Part shown: one piece after another, positions 1 through 6,516 of the stretch
Layout: every line of letters starts with the position of its first letter
Numbering within the stretch: position 1 is the stretch's first letter
Source: Flectobacillus sp.
Lineage (GTDB): Bacteria; Bacteroidota; Bacteroidia; Cytophagales; Spirosomataceae
DNA: 11,093 nt
NCBI GenBank assembly: GCA_029865665.1
Contig: JARXAV010000216.1
Span: 1-11,093 of the forward strand
Direction of reading: 5' to 3'
Notes under the pieces: generated by a model
Told to the model about the DNA's origin: nothing
Seen by the model: only the letters and a program-made list of their open reading frames with translations
Database searches by the model: none
Made by a program: the position numbers and the translations under genes

Positions 1-437
1 CCAACCATTCCACCAATCATGGCACGGTTTGCAGTAGAAGTTTCAGGGCCAAAAAACAAATCGTGTTTTTTTAACTCCATGTTTAGCACGTCACGTACCA
101 CACCTGGTTGCACACGTACCCAATGCTCCTCTTTATTGACCTCTAAAATACTAGTAAAGTTTTTAGATACATCCACTACAATACCATTTCCAACAACCTG
201 ACCTGCTAAGGACGTACCCGCAGTACGAGGAATTAGCGAAGTTCCATTGGAACGGGCAAAATTAATCAATTTCTTGATATCCTCTTTTGTTTTTGGAATA
301 GCTACTGCCGTTGGCATCTCACGGTACGCAGACGCATCTGTAGCGTATAGTGTACGCATAACAGTATCATAATGCAACGTGCCTTCTAATTGGCTTGCAA
401 GTTGAGAGAGTTGGTGATTACTTACAGTCTGACTCAT
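1..437 (-). CDS. FAD-linked oxidase, GlcD/D-lactate dehydrogenase type (N-terminal part)
   Basis: Reading the minus strand from the ATG at 437-435 gives 145 codons with no stop before the window edge, so only the N-terminus is present. The protein starts MSQTVSNHQLSQLASQLEG, followed by a segment with LYATDASAYREMPTAVAIPK, typical of the start of FAD-binding type-4 (PCMH) oxidases. PRTAGTSLAGQVVGNGIV (about residues 77-94) matches the FAD pyrophosphate-binding loop, and FFGPETSTANRAMIGGMVG reaches the edge just where the family usually continues NNSCG. Relatives oxidise 2-hydroxy acids such as D-lactate or glycolate using FAD; in Bacteroidota this N-terminal type is often fused to a C-terminal iron-sulfur domain in a protein of nearly 1000 residues, which cannot be checked here. 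There is no signal peptide, so it is probably cytoplasmic or peripheral to the inner membrane. It is divergent from the SusCD genes and probably functionally separate. The family is secure; the substrate is not. Confidence 0.9.
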   Translation of the reverse strand, partial: MSQTVSNHQLSQLASQLEGTLHYDTVMRTLYATDASAYREMPTAVAIPKTKEDIKKLINFARSNGTSLIPRTAGTSLAGQVVGNGIVVDVSKNFTSILEVNKEEHWVRVQPGVVRDVLNMELKKHDLFFGPETSTANRAMIGGMV

Positions 438-490
438 GGTTCTAATTTAATCTAAGGCAAGAGAAATATCTCCCTTAATTTTACGAAGTT

Positions 491-498
491 CAAAAATA
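491..498 (-). promoter_or_regulatory. candidate -7 box for the FAD-oxidase gene
   Basis: Read on the minus strand this is TATTTTTG, an exact match to the Bacteroidota -7 consensus TAnnTTTG. It lies about 54 bases upstream of the ATG at 437 and would give a leader of roughly 45-50 nt. No convincing TTG/TTTG -33 element is seen 17-23 bases further upstream, so this is only a candidate. Confidence 0.35.
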
Positions 499-650
499 CA
501 ACATTATTTTATCTTGCCTTTTTATTCGTTATAATGTTATGTGTTTTATGAAAAAAATTATAAAACAGAAAATAATATTTTCTAAACGTTTTGTATCTCT
601 ACAACCTGCAAAATAGCATTGCCGAAATTGAAAATCTGTTTTGAATACTC

Positions 651-678
651 TTAATTCAGTGCTTTATTTAATTCAGTG
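651..678. repeat. direct repeat TTAATTCAGTG, two copies
   Basis: The 11-mer TTAATTCAGTG occurs at 651-661 and again at 668-678, a 17-bp period. It lies in the intergenic region between divergent genes and could be a pair of regulator half-sites. No flanking symmetry supports any particular regulator, and in AT-rich DNA a pair this short may be fortuitous. Confidence 0.4.
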
Positions 679-728
679 GATATTTTAGTGATAACAATCT
701 AAATAAAAATTCGATTATTTTATATGTA

Positions 729-756
729 TTTTTTATTGAAAAAATTCAATAAAAAA
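729..756. repeat. perfect 12-bp stem, AAAA loop hairpin
   Basis: TTTTTTATTGAA (729-740) is the exact reverse complement of TTCAATAAAAAA (745-756), leaving a 4-nt AAAA loop. The stem has a single GC pair, so it is weak thermodynamically despite its perfection. It lies far from both flanking gene ends and between two diverging starts, so it does not terminate either known gene. It may be an operator, the terminator of an unseen short transcript, or an AT-rich structural site. Confidence 0.6.
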
Positions 757-919
757 CGTTTTAGATTATTTTAACATTTTTTAACAAAAACCTTGTTTAT
801 CAGGTATAAAAGGGGTTCTTACGTTTTCAATTGTTGATAGACGCTCTTGTTTTTCTATGCCTATTGTCCAATTTTCAGAGGCCATGCAATCGTTTGCGTA
901 ATAAAAATTTTTCAAAAAA

Positions 920-982
920 AAATTGAATAATAGAAGTTTTCTTGCCTAATTTGTACCAAGAATTCTGGACATTATTCAATTT
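920..982. repeat. 12-bp inverted repeat around a 39-nt spacer upstream of susC-like gene
   Basis: AAATTGAATAAT (920-931) is exactly complementary to ATTATTCAATTT (971-982). The spacer contains the palindrome AGAATTCT (959-966) and a near -7 box TAATTTG. Each arm contains the hexamer ATTGAA or its complement, also present in both arms of the 729-756 hairpin. The position, 164 bases before the ATG and about 60-90 bases before the candidate -7 boxes, suits an activator or repressor site. No regulator gene is in the window. Confidence 0.5.
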
Positions 983-1038
983 AAGGAATATAGCTAGATA
1001 TGCCATTTTTATAAAAACATCCATTCTGAAGCTAACTC

Positions 1039-1081
1039 TACGTTTGCTTAGAAGCTATTTACTTTTGTTTTCTTAGATTTG
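1039..1081 (+). promoter_or_regulatory. cluster of three Bacteroidota-type -7 boxes before susC-like gene
   Basis: Three exact TAnnTTTG matches lie in 43 bases: TACGTTTG (1039-1046), TACTTTTG (1060-1067) and TAGATTTG (1074-1081). The last would start transcription near 1086-1089 and give a leader of about 58 nt containing the ATTAACCATTTTT motif. None has a clean TTTG 17-23 bases upstream; the closest, TTTG at 1043-1046, is 27 bases from the third box. At least one is likely to be used, but which one cannot be decided by eye. Confidence 0.4.
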
Positions 1082-1115
1082 TTCATTGTCCTAATCTTGT
1101 TTATACTATTTTTTC

Positions 1116-1128
1116 ATTAACCATTTTT
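1116..1128 (+). promoter_or_regulatory. leader motif ATTAACCATTTTT, susC copy
   Basis: This 13-mer is repeated exactly before the susD-like gene (4178-4190), and its first 11 bases recur before the small lipoprotein gene (5876-5886). Here it ends 17 bases upstream of the ATG at 1146. There is no Shine-Dalgarno sequence, as is usual in Bacteroidota, so the motif is a candidate translation or RNA-level control element. Confidence 0.45.
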
Positions 1129-1145
1129 CCAATCTTAAAATTCCT

Positions 1146-4100
1146 ATGGAAAATCATTTTTACAGATGGTTGTGTCGTTCTGTACGACAAAACGTAGTAG
1201 TATCAAAACAGTTAACAAACGTAATGTTATTAGCTGTAGCGGTGCTTTTTTCTGTTGGTGCTTATGCACAAGACAGAGTAGTGACGGGTAAAGTGACCGA
1301 TGCTGCAGACGGCTCTGCATTGCCTGGAGTAACGGTTCAAGTGAAAGGTACTACGAAAGGTACACAAACTGATGCTTCTGGTACATATAAACTAAATGTT
1401 GCTGGCAATGCAAGTTTGACATACTCTTTTGTAGGTTATGCTACTCAGACAATTTCAGTAGGTAATCGTTCTAGCGTAAATGTTAGCTTGTCATCTGAAG
1501 ACAAAACATTAGAAGAAGTTGTGGTTGTTGGTTATGGTACAATCAAAAAGAAAGATGCAACGGGTGCTGTAAATGCAATTGGAGTTAAAGACTTTGCTAA
1601 AGGGGTAATTTCATCTCCTGAACAATTGATGCAAGGTCGTGTAGCTGGGGTGCAAATTACGCAATCAAATGGTGAACCAGGTGGTGGTATTAACGTACGT
1701 ATCAGAGGTACATCTTCAGTTTATGGTGGAAATCAACCATTATTCGTAATTGACGGAGTTGCTTTGAGTCCAGATGCAACTTCAACAGACGGAGAATCTT
1801 CAAGTGGTGTTGGTCGTCAGGCTGCTAAAAACCCATTGAACTTTTTGAATCCAGATGATATTGCAAGTATTGACATCTTAAAAGATGCTTCTTCTACTGC
1901 TATTTATGGTTCAAGAGGTGCGAACGGTGTAGTAATGATTACAACTAAAAAAGGAAAAGGTAAAGGAACTCTTGATTATGGATATTCACTTGGTATGAGT
2001 AGCATTACTAAGAAGTATGACTTGTTAAGTGCTTCAGAATATACTGCTGCAAATCCAACTAAAAACCAAGGAGGTTCTACAGATTGGCAAAATGAGTTGT
2101 TCAGAACAGGTGTTACTCAGCAACATAATTTCTCTTATGGTGGTGGTGATCAATCTGGTAGCTACCGTTTTTCTTTAGGATATTTAGATCAACAAGGTAT
2201 CGTTCAAAAATCAGAAATGAAACGTTACACAGTTGGTTTCAACGGAAGTAAGAAATTCTTACAAGATCGTTTAACAATTGGATCAAACATCAACGTTGCA
2301 AATACGAAAGACGTAAACGTTCCAATTTCTGAAAACGTAGGGTTTACAGGTGATTTGATGGGAGGTATTTTAAAAACAAACCCAACAATGGCTATCTTTA
2401 AGAAAGATGCAAATGGTAATCAAGTGTACAACCAAGTTGGTATCACTGAACCAAATCCACTTGCATTCTTGAATTTATCTGCTGATAACACAAATACACT
2501 TCGTGCTTTAGGTAATGTTAACGCTGAATTACAATTGTTTAAAGGGTTGAAATTCAAAACAGTTTTAGGTTTTGATAAATCATTCTCAACAAGAAAAGCA
2601 GCTTACTCGAAAGATTTATTAATTGAAGGTGTAGCTGGATTAGGTCGTGCTTATGTAAGAGATGTAGAAATCAATAACCAATTATGGGAAAACTACTTCA
2701 CGTATGACAAAGATTTCGGCAAGAAAACGACGTTGAATGCTACATTAGGTTATTCATACCAAAGTTTTGATAAGTATTCTAAGAATATTACTGCAACTAA
2801 CTTCCGTACATCTGACTTAGATTTAATGATTAACAACTTGGCATCAGCAAATAGCCAAACAACTGGGTCATTAATTCAAAACTCTTCTTCAGAGAAAGAT
2901 GAATTACAATCGTATTTCGGTCGTGTTAACTTGTCATTATCTAACAAGTATTTGATTACTGGTACGCTACGTGTGGATGGTTCAACTAAATTTGGTGGTA
3001 ACAACAAATACGGTTATTTCCCATCATTGGCTGTGAAATATAAATTAATCGAAGAATCGTTTATTCCGAAAGATGTATTTACAGACTTAGCAGTTCGTGC
3101 AAGTTATGGTATCACAGGTAACCAAGCGATTCCTCACAACTTATATGACAGACGTGACCGTTACAATGCTTGGACAATCAACCAAGGTGGAACAAACATT
3201 GAAGGTGGTGCATTAAATGCAGTAGCATTTAACAACCCGAACTTGAAATGGGAGTCAACAGCAGCGTTGAACATTGGTTTGGATTTCTCAGTATTGAAAG
3301 GACGTGTTTCGGGAACATTAGACTTCTATGATAAGCATACAAAAGACTTATTATTCCAAGTAGTTTCAGCACAACCTGCTCCAACACCATTCGTTTGGAA
3401 AAACTTAGATACAGATATTCAGAATACAGGGGTTGAATTAGGTTTAAATGCTACAGTTGTAGAAGCGAAAGATTTCTCATGGGAAGTTTTATTCAACGTT
3501 GCTTACAACAAAAACTTAATCAAAAACTTGAAAGGTACTTATGATACTGGTGAGATTAACGGACAAGGTCTATCAGGAGCATTTGGAGAGCGTTTAGCAG
3601 AAGGTCAACCAATGTTTGCATTCTTCTTACGTCAGTTCGGTGGATTTGATGCTTCAGGAAACTCTATTTATCCAAACGGAGACTTCCAACAGTTTTTAGA
3701 TAAAAGTCCTCTTCCTAACTTAACAGGAGGTTTTACAAACAACTTTAAGTATAAAAACTTCGATGCAAGTATCTTCTTCAATGGCGTGTTTGGTAACTAT
3801 ATTTACAATAACACGGCTAACGCATTCTTTACACAAGGTTCATTTGCAAATGGACGTAACGTTACTAAGAATGTAATCGGAAATGGCGAAGGTGGTCTTA
3901 ATGCTCCAGATGTTTCAACTCGTTTCTTAGAAAAAGGTGACTTTGTTCGTTTACAAAACTTATCATTAGGGTACAGAGTTAAAACTCAAAGTAAAAATAT
4001 CTCAAACTTGAGAGTATTCGTTACAGGTCAGAATTTGTTTGTTATTACTAACTACAGCGGTCAAGATCCAGAAGTAAACACAAACAAATCATTGAATGGT

Positions 4101-4178
4101 ATTCCATCAGCAGGTATTGATTATACTGCATACCCAAGAGCTAGAACTTGGACTGTTGGTGCGAGCATTTCATTCTAA
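1146..4178 (+). CDS. SusC/RagA-family TonB-linked outer-membrane transporter
   Basis: This 1010-aa protein is the outer-membrane channel of a SusCD nutrient importer, powered through TonB. A long signal peptide ends near residue 41 (VGAYA, then QD). A carboxypeptidase-regulatory-like beta-sandwich (about 45-118) runs from VVTGKVTDAADG through LTYSFVGY. The TonB-box-like EEVVVVGYG follows at 123-131, then the plug domain (about 135-270) with the family signature SIDILKDASSTAIYGSRGAN (241-260), then a beta-barrel to the C-terminus, which ends in phenylalanine (VGASISF). Length is normal for the family. There is no N-terminal STN domain, so direct signalling to an anti-sigma factor is not expected. 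The susD-like partner starts 27 bases downstream and is surely cotranscribed. I keep the ATG at 1146 because the internal Met27 would leave a signal peptide without a basic N-region. The substrate cannot be predicted, since no enzyme gene accompanies the pair. Confidence 0.96.
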   Translation: MENHFYRWLCRSVRQNVVVSKQLTNVMLLAVAVLFSVGAYAQDRVVTGKVTDAADGSALPGVTVQVKGTTKGTQTDASGTYKLNVAGNASLTYSFVGYATQTISVGNRSSVNVSLSSEDKTLEEVVVVGYGTIKKKDATGAVNAIGVKDFAKGVISSPEQLMQGRVAGVQITQSNGEPGGGINVRIRGTSSVYGGNQPLFVIDGVALSPDATSTDGESSSGVGRQAAKNPLNFLNPDDIASIDILKDASSTAIYGSRGANGVVMITTKKGKGKGTLDYGYSLGMSSITKKYDLLSASEYTAANPTKNQGGSTDWQNELFRTGVTQQHNFSYGGGDQSGSYRFSLGYLDQQGIVQKSEMKRYTVGFNGSKKFLQDRLTIGSNINVANTKDVNVPISENVGFTGDLMGGILKTNPTMAIFKKDANGNQVYNQVGITEPNPLAFLNLSADNTNTLRALGNVNAELQLFKGLKFKTVLGFDKSFSTRKAAYSKDLLIEGVAGLGRAYVRDVEINNQLWENYFTYDKDFGKKTTLNATLGYSYQSFDKYSKNITATNFRTSDLDLMINNLASANSQTTGSLIQNSSSEKDELQSYFGRVNLSLSNKYLITGTLRVDGSTKFGGNNKYGYFPSLAVKYKLIEESFIPKDVFTDLAVRASYGITGNQAIPHNLYDRRDRYNAWTINQGGTNIEGGALNAVAFNNPNLKWESTAALNIGLDFSVLKGRVSGTLDFYDKHTKDLLFQVVSAQPAPTPFVWKNLDTDIQNTGVELGLNATVVEAKDFSWEVLFNVAYNKNLIKNLKGTYDTGEINGQGLSGAFGERLAEGQPMFAFFLRQFGGFDASGNSIYPNGDFQQFLDKSPLPNLTGGFTNNFKYKNFDASIFFNGVFGNYIYNNTANAFFTQGSFANGRNVTKNVIGNGEGGLNAPDVSTRFLEKGDFVRLQNLSLGYRVKTQSKNISNLRVFVTGQNLFVITNYSGQDPEVNTNKSLNGIPSAGIDYTAYPRARTWTVGASISF

Positions 4179-4190
4179 TTAACCATTTTT
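4178..4190 (+). promoter_or_regulatory. leader motif ATTAACCATTTTT, susD copy
   Basis: This is an exact 13-base copy of the motif at 1116-1128. It starts at the last base of the upstream stop codon and ends 15 bases before the ATG at 4206. Because it sits in a 27-base gap inside an operon, it is more likely to act in RNA than as a promoter. Confidence 0.5.
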
Positions 4191-4205
4191 AATTTCTTTA
4201 AGACA

Positions 4206-5699
4206 ATGAAAAAAAATCATTTATATAGACTTTTGGTAGCAGGTGTCAGTATCGCTTCACTTGCTTCTTGTACCGATTTGATTACGCAAGAAAAGGACTC
4301 AATCGTTCGTGTAAGTACAGGTGGTAGTGTATTTACAAAAGGAGATCCTACTGCCTTGTTAGCTTCTGCTTACACCGATTTAGGTGTGTTCACTGACCAA
4401 GCAAACGTGTACTCGTTAGGTCAGCATACTTCAGCAGAAATGATCCCTCCTACAAGAGGGGTTGACTGGGGTGACAACGGGGTTTGGCGTACATTGGACG
4501 CTCACACTTGGGATGCTTCACACTCATACGTTCGTGATGCGTGGAATAGCTTAAACCAACGTATCTTTAAGTGTAATGAAATCTTAGCTTCTGATCCAAC
4601 GCCATCACAAGCAGCTCAGGCTAAGTTCTTACGTGCTTTGAATATGTATCACGTAATGGATTATTTTGGACAAGTGCCATTTAGAGAAGTAACTCAGGGT
4701 GTTGATGAAAATCCTGCTGTTAAAACTCGTTCTGAAGCATTTGACTTCATTGTGAAGGATTTAACGGAAGCGTTACCAAACTTAGTAGATGCTAAACCAA
4801 GTGCTACTAACGGTGTGGCTTCTAAAGCAGCAGCTAATACGCTTTTAGCTCGTTTGTATTTGAATAAAGCAGTTTACAAATCATCTAAAGCAGAAGGTCC
4901 TTACACGTTTGATAAAGCGGATATGGATAAAGTAGTTGCTTATGCTGATGCCGTGACCGCTGCTGGTTATTCATTAGAGAAAGATTACTTTACTAACTTT
5001 ACGACGAAGGCATCTTCTGAAATTGTTATGGTTAGTTTAGAAGGAACTCCTCAAAACAGATGGTTCATGACGTTACACTACGATCAGAACCCTTCTGGTT
5101 GGAATGGATTTACTACGTTAGCAGATTTTTATGATAAATTCGAGAAAACGGATTCTCGTATTGGTATTCCTGCAAAAGGAAATAAGACTGAATTCTCTGG
5201 TATTGGCCGTGGTTTCTTAATTGGTGCTCAAATCAAAGATGATGGAACTCCTTTAGTGGATACTCGTACAAACAAAGTGCTTTCATTCACTCGTGATGTA
5301 CCTTTAGCAGGTGCTGCGACGGATAAAGGTATTCGTGTTATCAAATATCACCCTGCTGATGCTGGTAAGTATATCTTATTGCGTTATGCTGAAACGGTGT
5401 TAGCTAAAGCTGAAGCTCAATTGAGAGGTGGAGATGCTGCTGGTGCATTGAAAACGGTGAATGCATTAAGAGCTGCTCGTGGAGCTAGTGCTTTGACATC
5501 ATTAACAGAAGCAAATATGTTTGATGAAATTGGTCGTGAAACGTATTGGGAAGGATTTGCTAGAACGTATGAAATTCGTTTCGGTAAATTCTTAAATGGT
5601 ACTGGTGCTGAAAATAAAGATGTAAGCAGAGTATTATTCCCAATTCCTTCTTCGGCTTTAGTTTCAAATCCAAACTTGAAACAAAACGCAGGTTATTAA
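4206..5699 (+). CDS. RagB/SusD-family nutrient-binding outer-membrane lipoprotein
   Basis: This 497-aa protein is the surface lid of the SusCD importer; it binds substrate and closes over the SusC barrel. The N-terminus MKKNHLYRLLVAGVSIASLASC is a lipoprotein signal with lipobox LASC and lipidated Cys22. The SusD-like helical TPR region spans about 50-230, including FKCNEILASDP (121-131), FLRALNMYHVMDYFGQVPF (141-159) and KAAANTLLARLYLNKA (207-222). The RagB/SusD C-terminal domain shows IKYHPADAGKYILLRYAETV (379-398), AKAEAQLRGGDAAGAL and ETYWEGFARTYEIRFGKFL (445-463), and ends with the typical LFPIPSSALVSNPNLKQNAGY. Length is usual for the family. It follows its SusC partner closely and is followed by a strong terminator, so the two form a complete bicistronic unit. 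The family is certain; the ligand is unknown. The first codons resemble those of the upstream gene (NHLYR versus NHFYR). Confidence 0.96.
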   Translation: MKKNHLYRLLVAGVSIASLASCTDLITQEKDSIVRVSTGGSVFTKGDPTALLASAYTDLGVFTDQANVYSLGQHTSAEMIPPTRGVDWGDNGVWRTLDAHTWDASHSYVRDAWNSLNQRIFKCNEILASDPTPSQAAQAKFLRALNMYHVMDYFGQVPFREVTQGVDENPAVKTRSEAFDFIVKDLTEALPNLVDAKPSATNGVASKAAANTLLARLYLNKAVYKSSKAEGPYTFDKADMDKVVAYADAVTAAGYSLEKDYFTNFTTKASSEIVMVSLEGTPQNRWFMTLHYDQNPSGWNGFTTLADFYDKFEKTDSRIGIPAKGNKTEFSGIGRGFLIGAQIKDDGTPLVDTRTNKVLSFTRDVPLAGAATDKGIRVIKYHPADAGKYILLRYAETVLAKAEAQLRGGDAAGALKTVNALRAARGASALTSLTEANMFDEIGRETYWEGFARTYEIRFGKFLNGTGAENKDVSRVLFPIPSSALVSNPNLKQNAGY

Positions 5700-5749
5700 T
5701 AGGTTGTTTCAAGGCTAAATGCTTTTAAAAACAATAAAATTGACTTATC

Positions 5750-5797
5750 GTAATAAAACAAAAATGCTCGAATATTCGAGCATTTTTGTTTTATTAC
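5750..5797. terminator. 48-nt perfect palindrome, bidirectional intrinsic terminator
   Basis: Positions 5750-5773 are exactly complementary to 5774-5797, giving 24 paired positions with no mismatch. The core is ATGCTCGAATATTCGAGCAT flanked by AAAAA on the left and TTTTTG on the right, so the GC-containing hairpin is followed by a T-run on either strand. It begins 51 bases after the susD-like stop and ends the SusCD transcript. The palindrome is longer than termination requires: the core hairpin alone would suffice. Confidence 0.88.
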
Positions 5798-5816
5798 TCA
5801 TTCTAATGCTGTATAT

Positions 5817-5824
5817 TGATTTTG
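5817..5824 (+). promoter_or_regulatory. possible -7 box for the second operon
   Basis: TGATTTTG matches TAnnTTTG at all but one fixed position. It lies after the terminator and 73 bases before the next ATG, where a promoter is needed if the terminator is efficient. No good -33 element is visible, so this is weak evidence. Confidence 0.25.
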
Positions 5825-5875
5825 AATAGTTGAGCGTAAAAAACTTCACTAGGCATTTCAAATAAGTAAGATACT

Positions 5876-5886
5876 ATTAACCATTT
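5876..5886 (+). promoter_or_regulatory. leader motif ATTAACCATTT, third copy
   Basis: The first 11 bases of the motif preceding the susC- and susD-like genes recur here, ending 10 bases before the ATG at 5897. It occurs on the far side of the terminator, in a different transcription unit. I found no further exact copy of TTAACCATTT on the plus strand of the window. Confidence 0.42.
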
Positions 5887-5896
5887 ATCAAGATAT

Positions 5897-6454
5897 ATGA
5901 AATATTTCGCAGTGTTATTTCTTAGTTTTTTCCTTTACTCATGTGGTTCTTCTACTGAAAAAGAAATTGAATCGACTTTTGCAAACTTGAAGGACGGACA
6001 GGCTAAAGTATTGATTTCGATTGATGATAAAGCTTTCTATCTACCAGAAAGTATTTTCTTTGGCGATGTGCAAGTATTTGATAATTCATTTCGCCTTAAT
6101 GTGTATGACCAATTTGAGAGTAATCTAGTAGTTTCATTCGGAGGAAATCAATGGTATGAAAAGAAACCTATTAGTAAACAGGTTTTTGCCGATAATCAAA
6201 TTAGTGCCAGCGTGATGATTGGGAAGCTAATTGATAAAAAAAAACTTATTGGTGAAGGGTATTTAATGACTGATGGCGAAATTAAAATTAAGTCATTCTC
6301 ACGGGAAAAATTGGTATTGGAATTAACAGGTAAAGTGGGTAGATATCAAACAGAAAGAGAACCTGAAAAATGGAATACATTAACAGGGTTGATTATCTAT
6401 AAAAAACCAAAGTTAGTAATACAAGATTTAACCGAAAGTCAATTGTTTTATTGA
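5897..6454 (+). CDS. small lipoprotein of unknown function, 185 aa
   Basis: I do not recognise this family. The N-terminus MKYFAVLFLSFFLYSC is a clear lipoprotein signal with lipobox LYSC and lipidated Cys16, followed by an acidic linker GSSTEKEIE. The mature part is rich in alternating hydrophobic stretches (KVLISID, SFRLNVYDQF, NLVVSFGG, KLVLELTGKV, TGLIIYKKPKLVI) and looks like a beta-sandwich or small barrel. It has no transmembrane segment after the signal, no cysteine pair and no recognisable catalytic motif. The aromatic C-terminus (SQLFY) may be a closing strand. It begins the unit containing the two large propeller lipoproteins, 62 bases before the first, without a convincing terminator between them, so cotranscription is likely. 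A role as an accessory or partner of those proteins is inferred from position only. The gene call itself is strong because of the signal peptide and the sensible composition. Confidence 0.85.
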   Translation: MKYFAVLFLSFFLYSCGSSTEKEIESTFANLKDGQAKVLISIDDKAFYLPESIFFGDVQVFDNSFRLNVYDQFESNLVVSFGGNQWYEKKPISKQVFADNQISASVMIGKLIDKKKLIGEGYLMTDGEIKIKSFSREKLVLELTGKVGRYQTEREPEKWNTLTGLIIYKKPKLVIQDLTESQLFY

Positions 6455-6516
6455 GGGGAATAAACTCACTTCACAAATAAGTTTATCAAATATATATACT
6501 ATAATTCCGTACTGAA

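Larger units (their letters stand above)
438..1145. other. 708-bp AT-rich divergent intergenic region
   Basis: No credible gene is found on either strand between the minus-strand oxidase start and the plus-strand susC-like start. The longest open stretches have AT-run codon content, and the best short ORF (857-901, 14 codons) has no supporting context. The region holds an 8-bp stem with a 10-nt loop (542-567), a direct repeat (651-678), a perfect 12-bp hairpin (729-756), the palindrome AAAACGTTTT (753-762, overlapping the hairpin), a perfect 12-bp inverted repeat with a 39-nt spacer (920-982), and three -7-like boxes (1039-1081). It most likely carries the control signals of both flanking units; its length would also accommodate a small RNA, but I see no direct evidence for one. 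Confidence 0.7.

Noticed and set aside
19..201. Plus-strand 60-codon open frame
   Set aside because: It lies wholly antisense to the well-supported FAD-oxidase reading frame and has no domain or leader features.
542..567. 8-bp stem TGTTTTAT/ATAAAACA with a 10-nt loop
   Set aside because: Stems of this size are expected in such AT-rich DNA; nothing about its position adds support.
857..901. 14-codon ORF MPIVQFSEAMQSFA in the intergenic region
   Set aside because: It is too short, has no supporting initiation context, and does not resemble a known leader peptide.
1224..1226. Alternative ATG start (Met27) for the susC-like gene
   Set aside because: It would remove all basic residues before the hydrophobic core of the signal peptide; the 1146 start gives a normal if long signal.
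6460..6486. 7-bp inverted repeat ATAAACT/AGTTTAT with a 13-nt loop after the small lipoprotein gene
   Set aside because: The stem is short and AT-rich with a long loop and no following T-run, so it is not a credible terminator.
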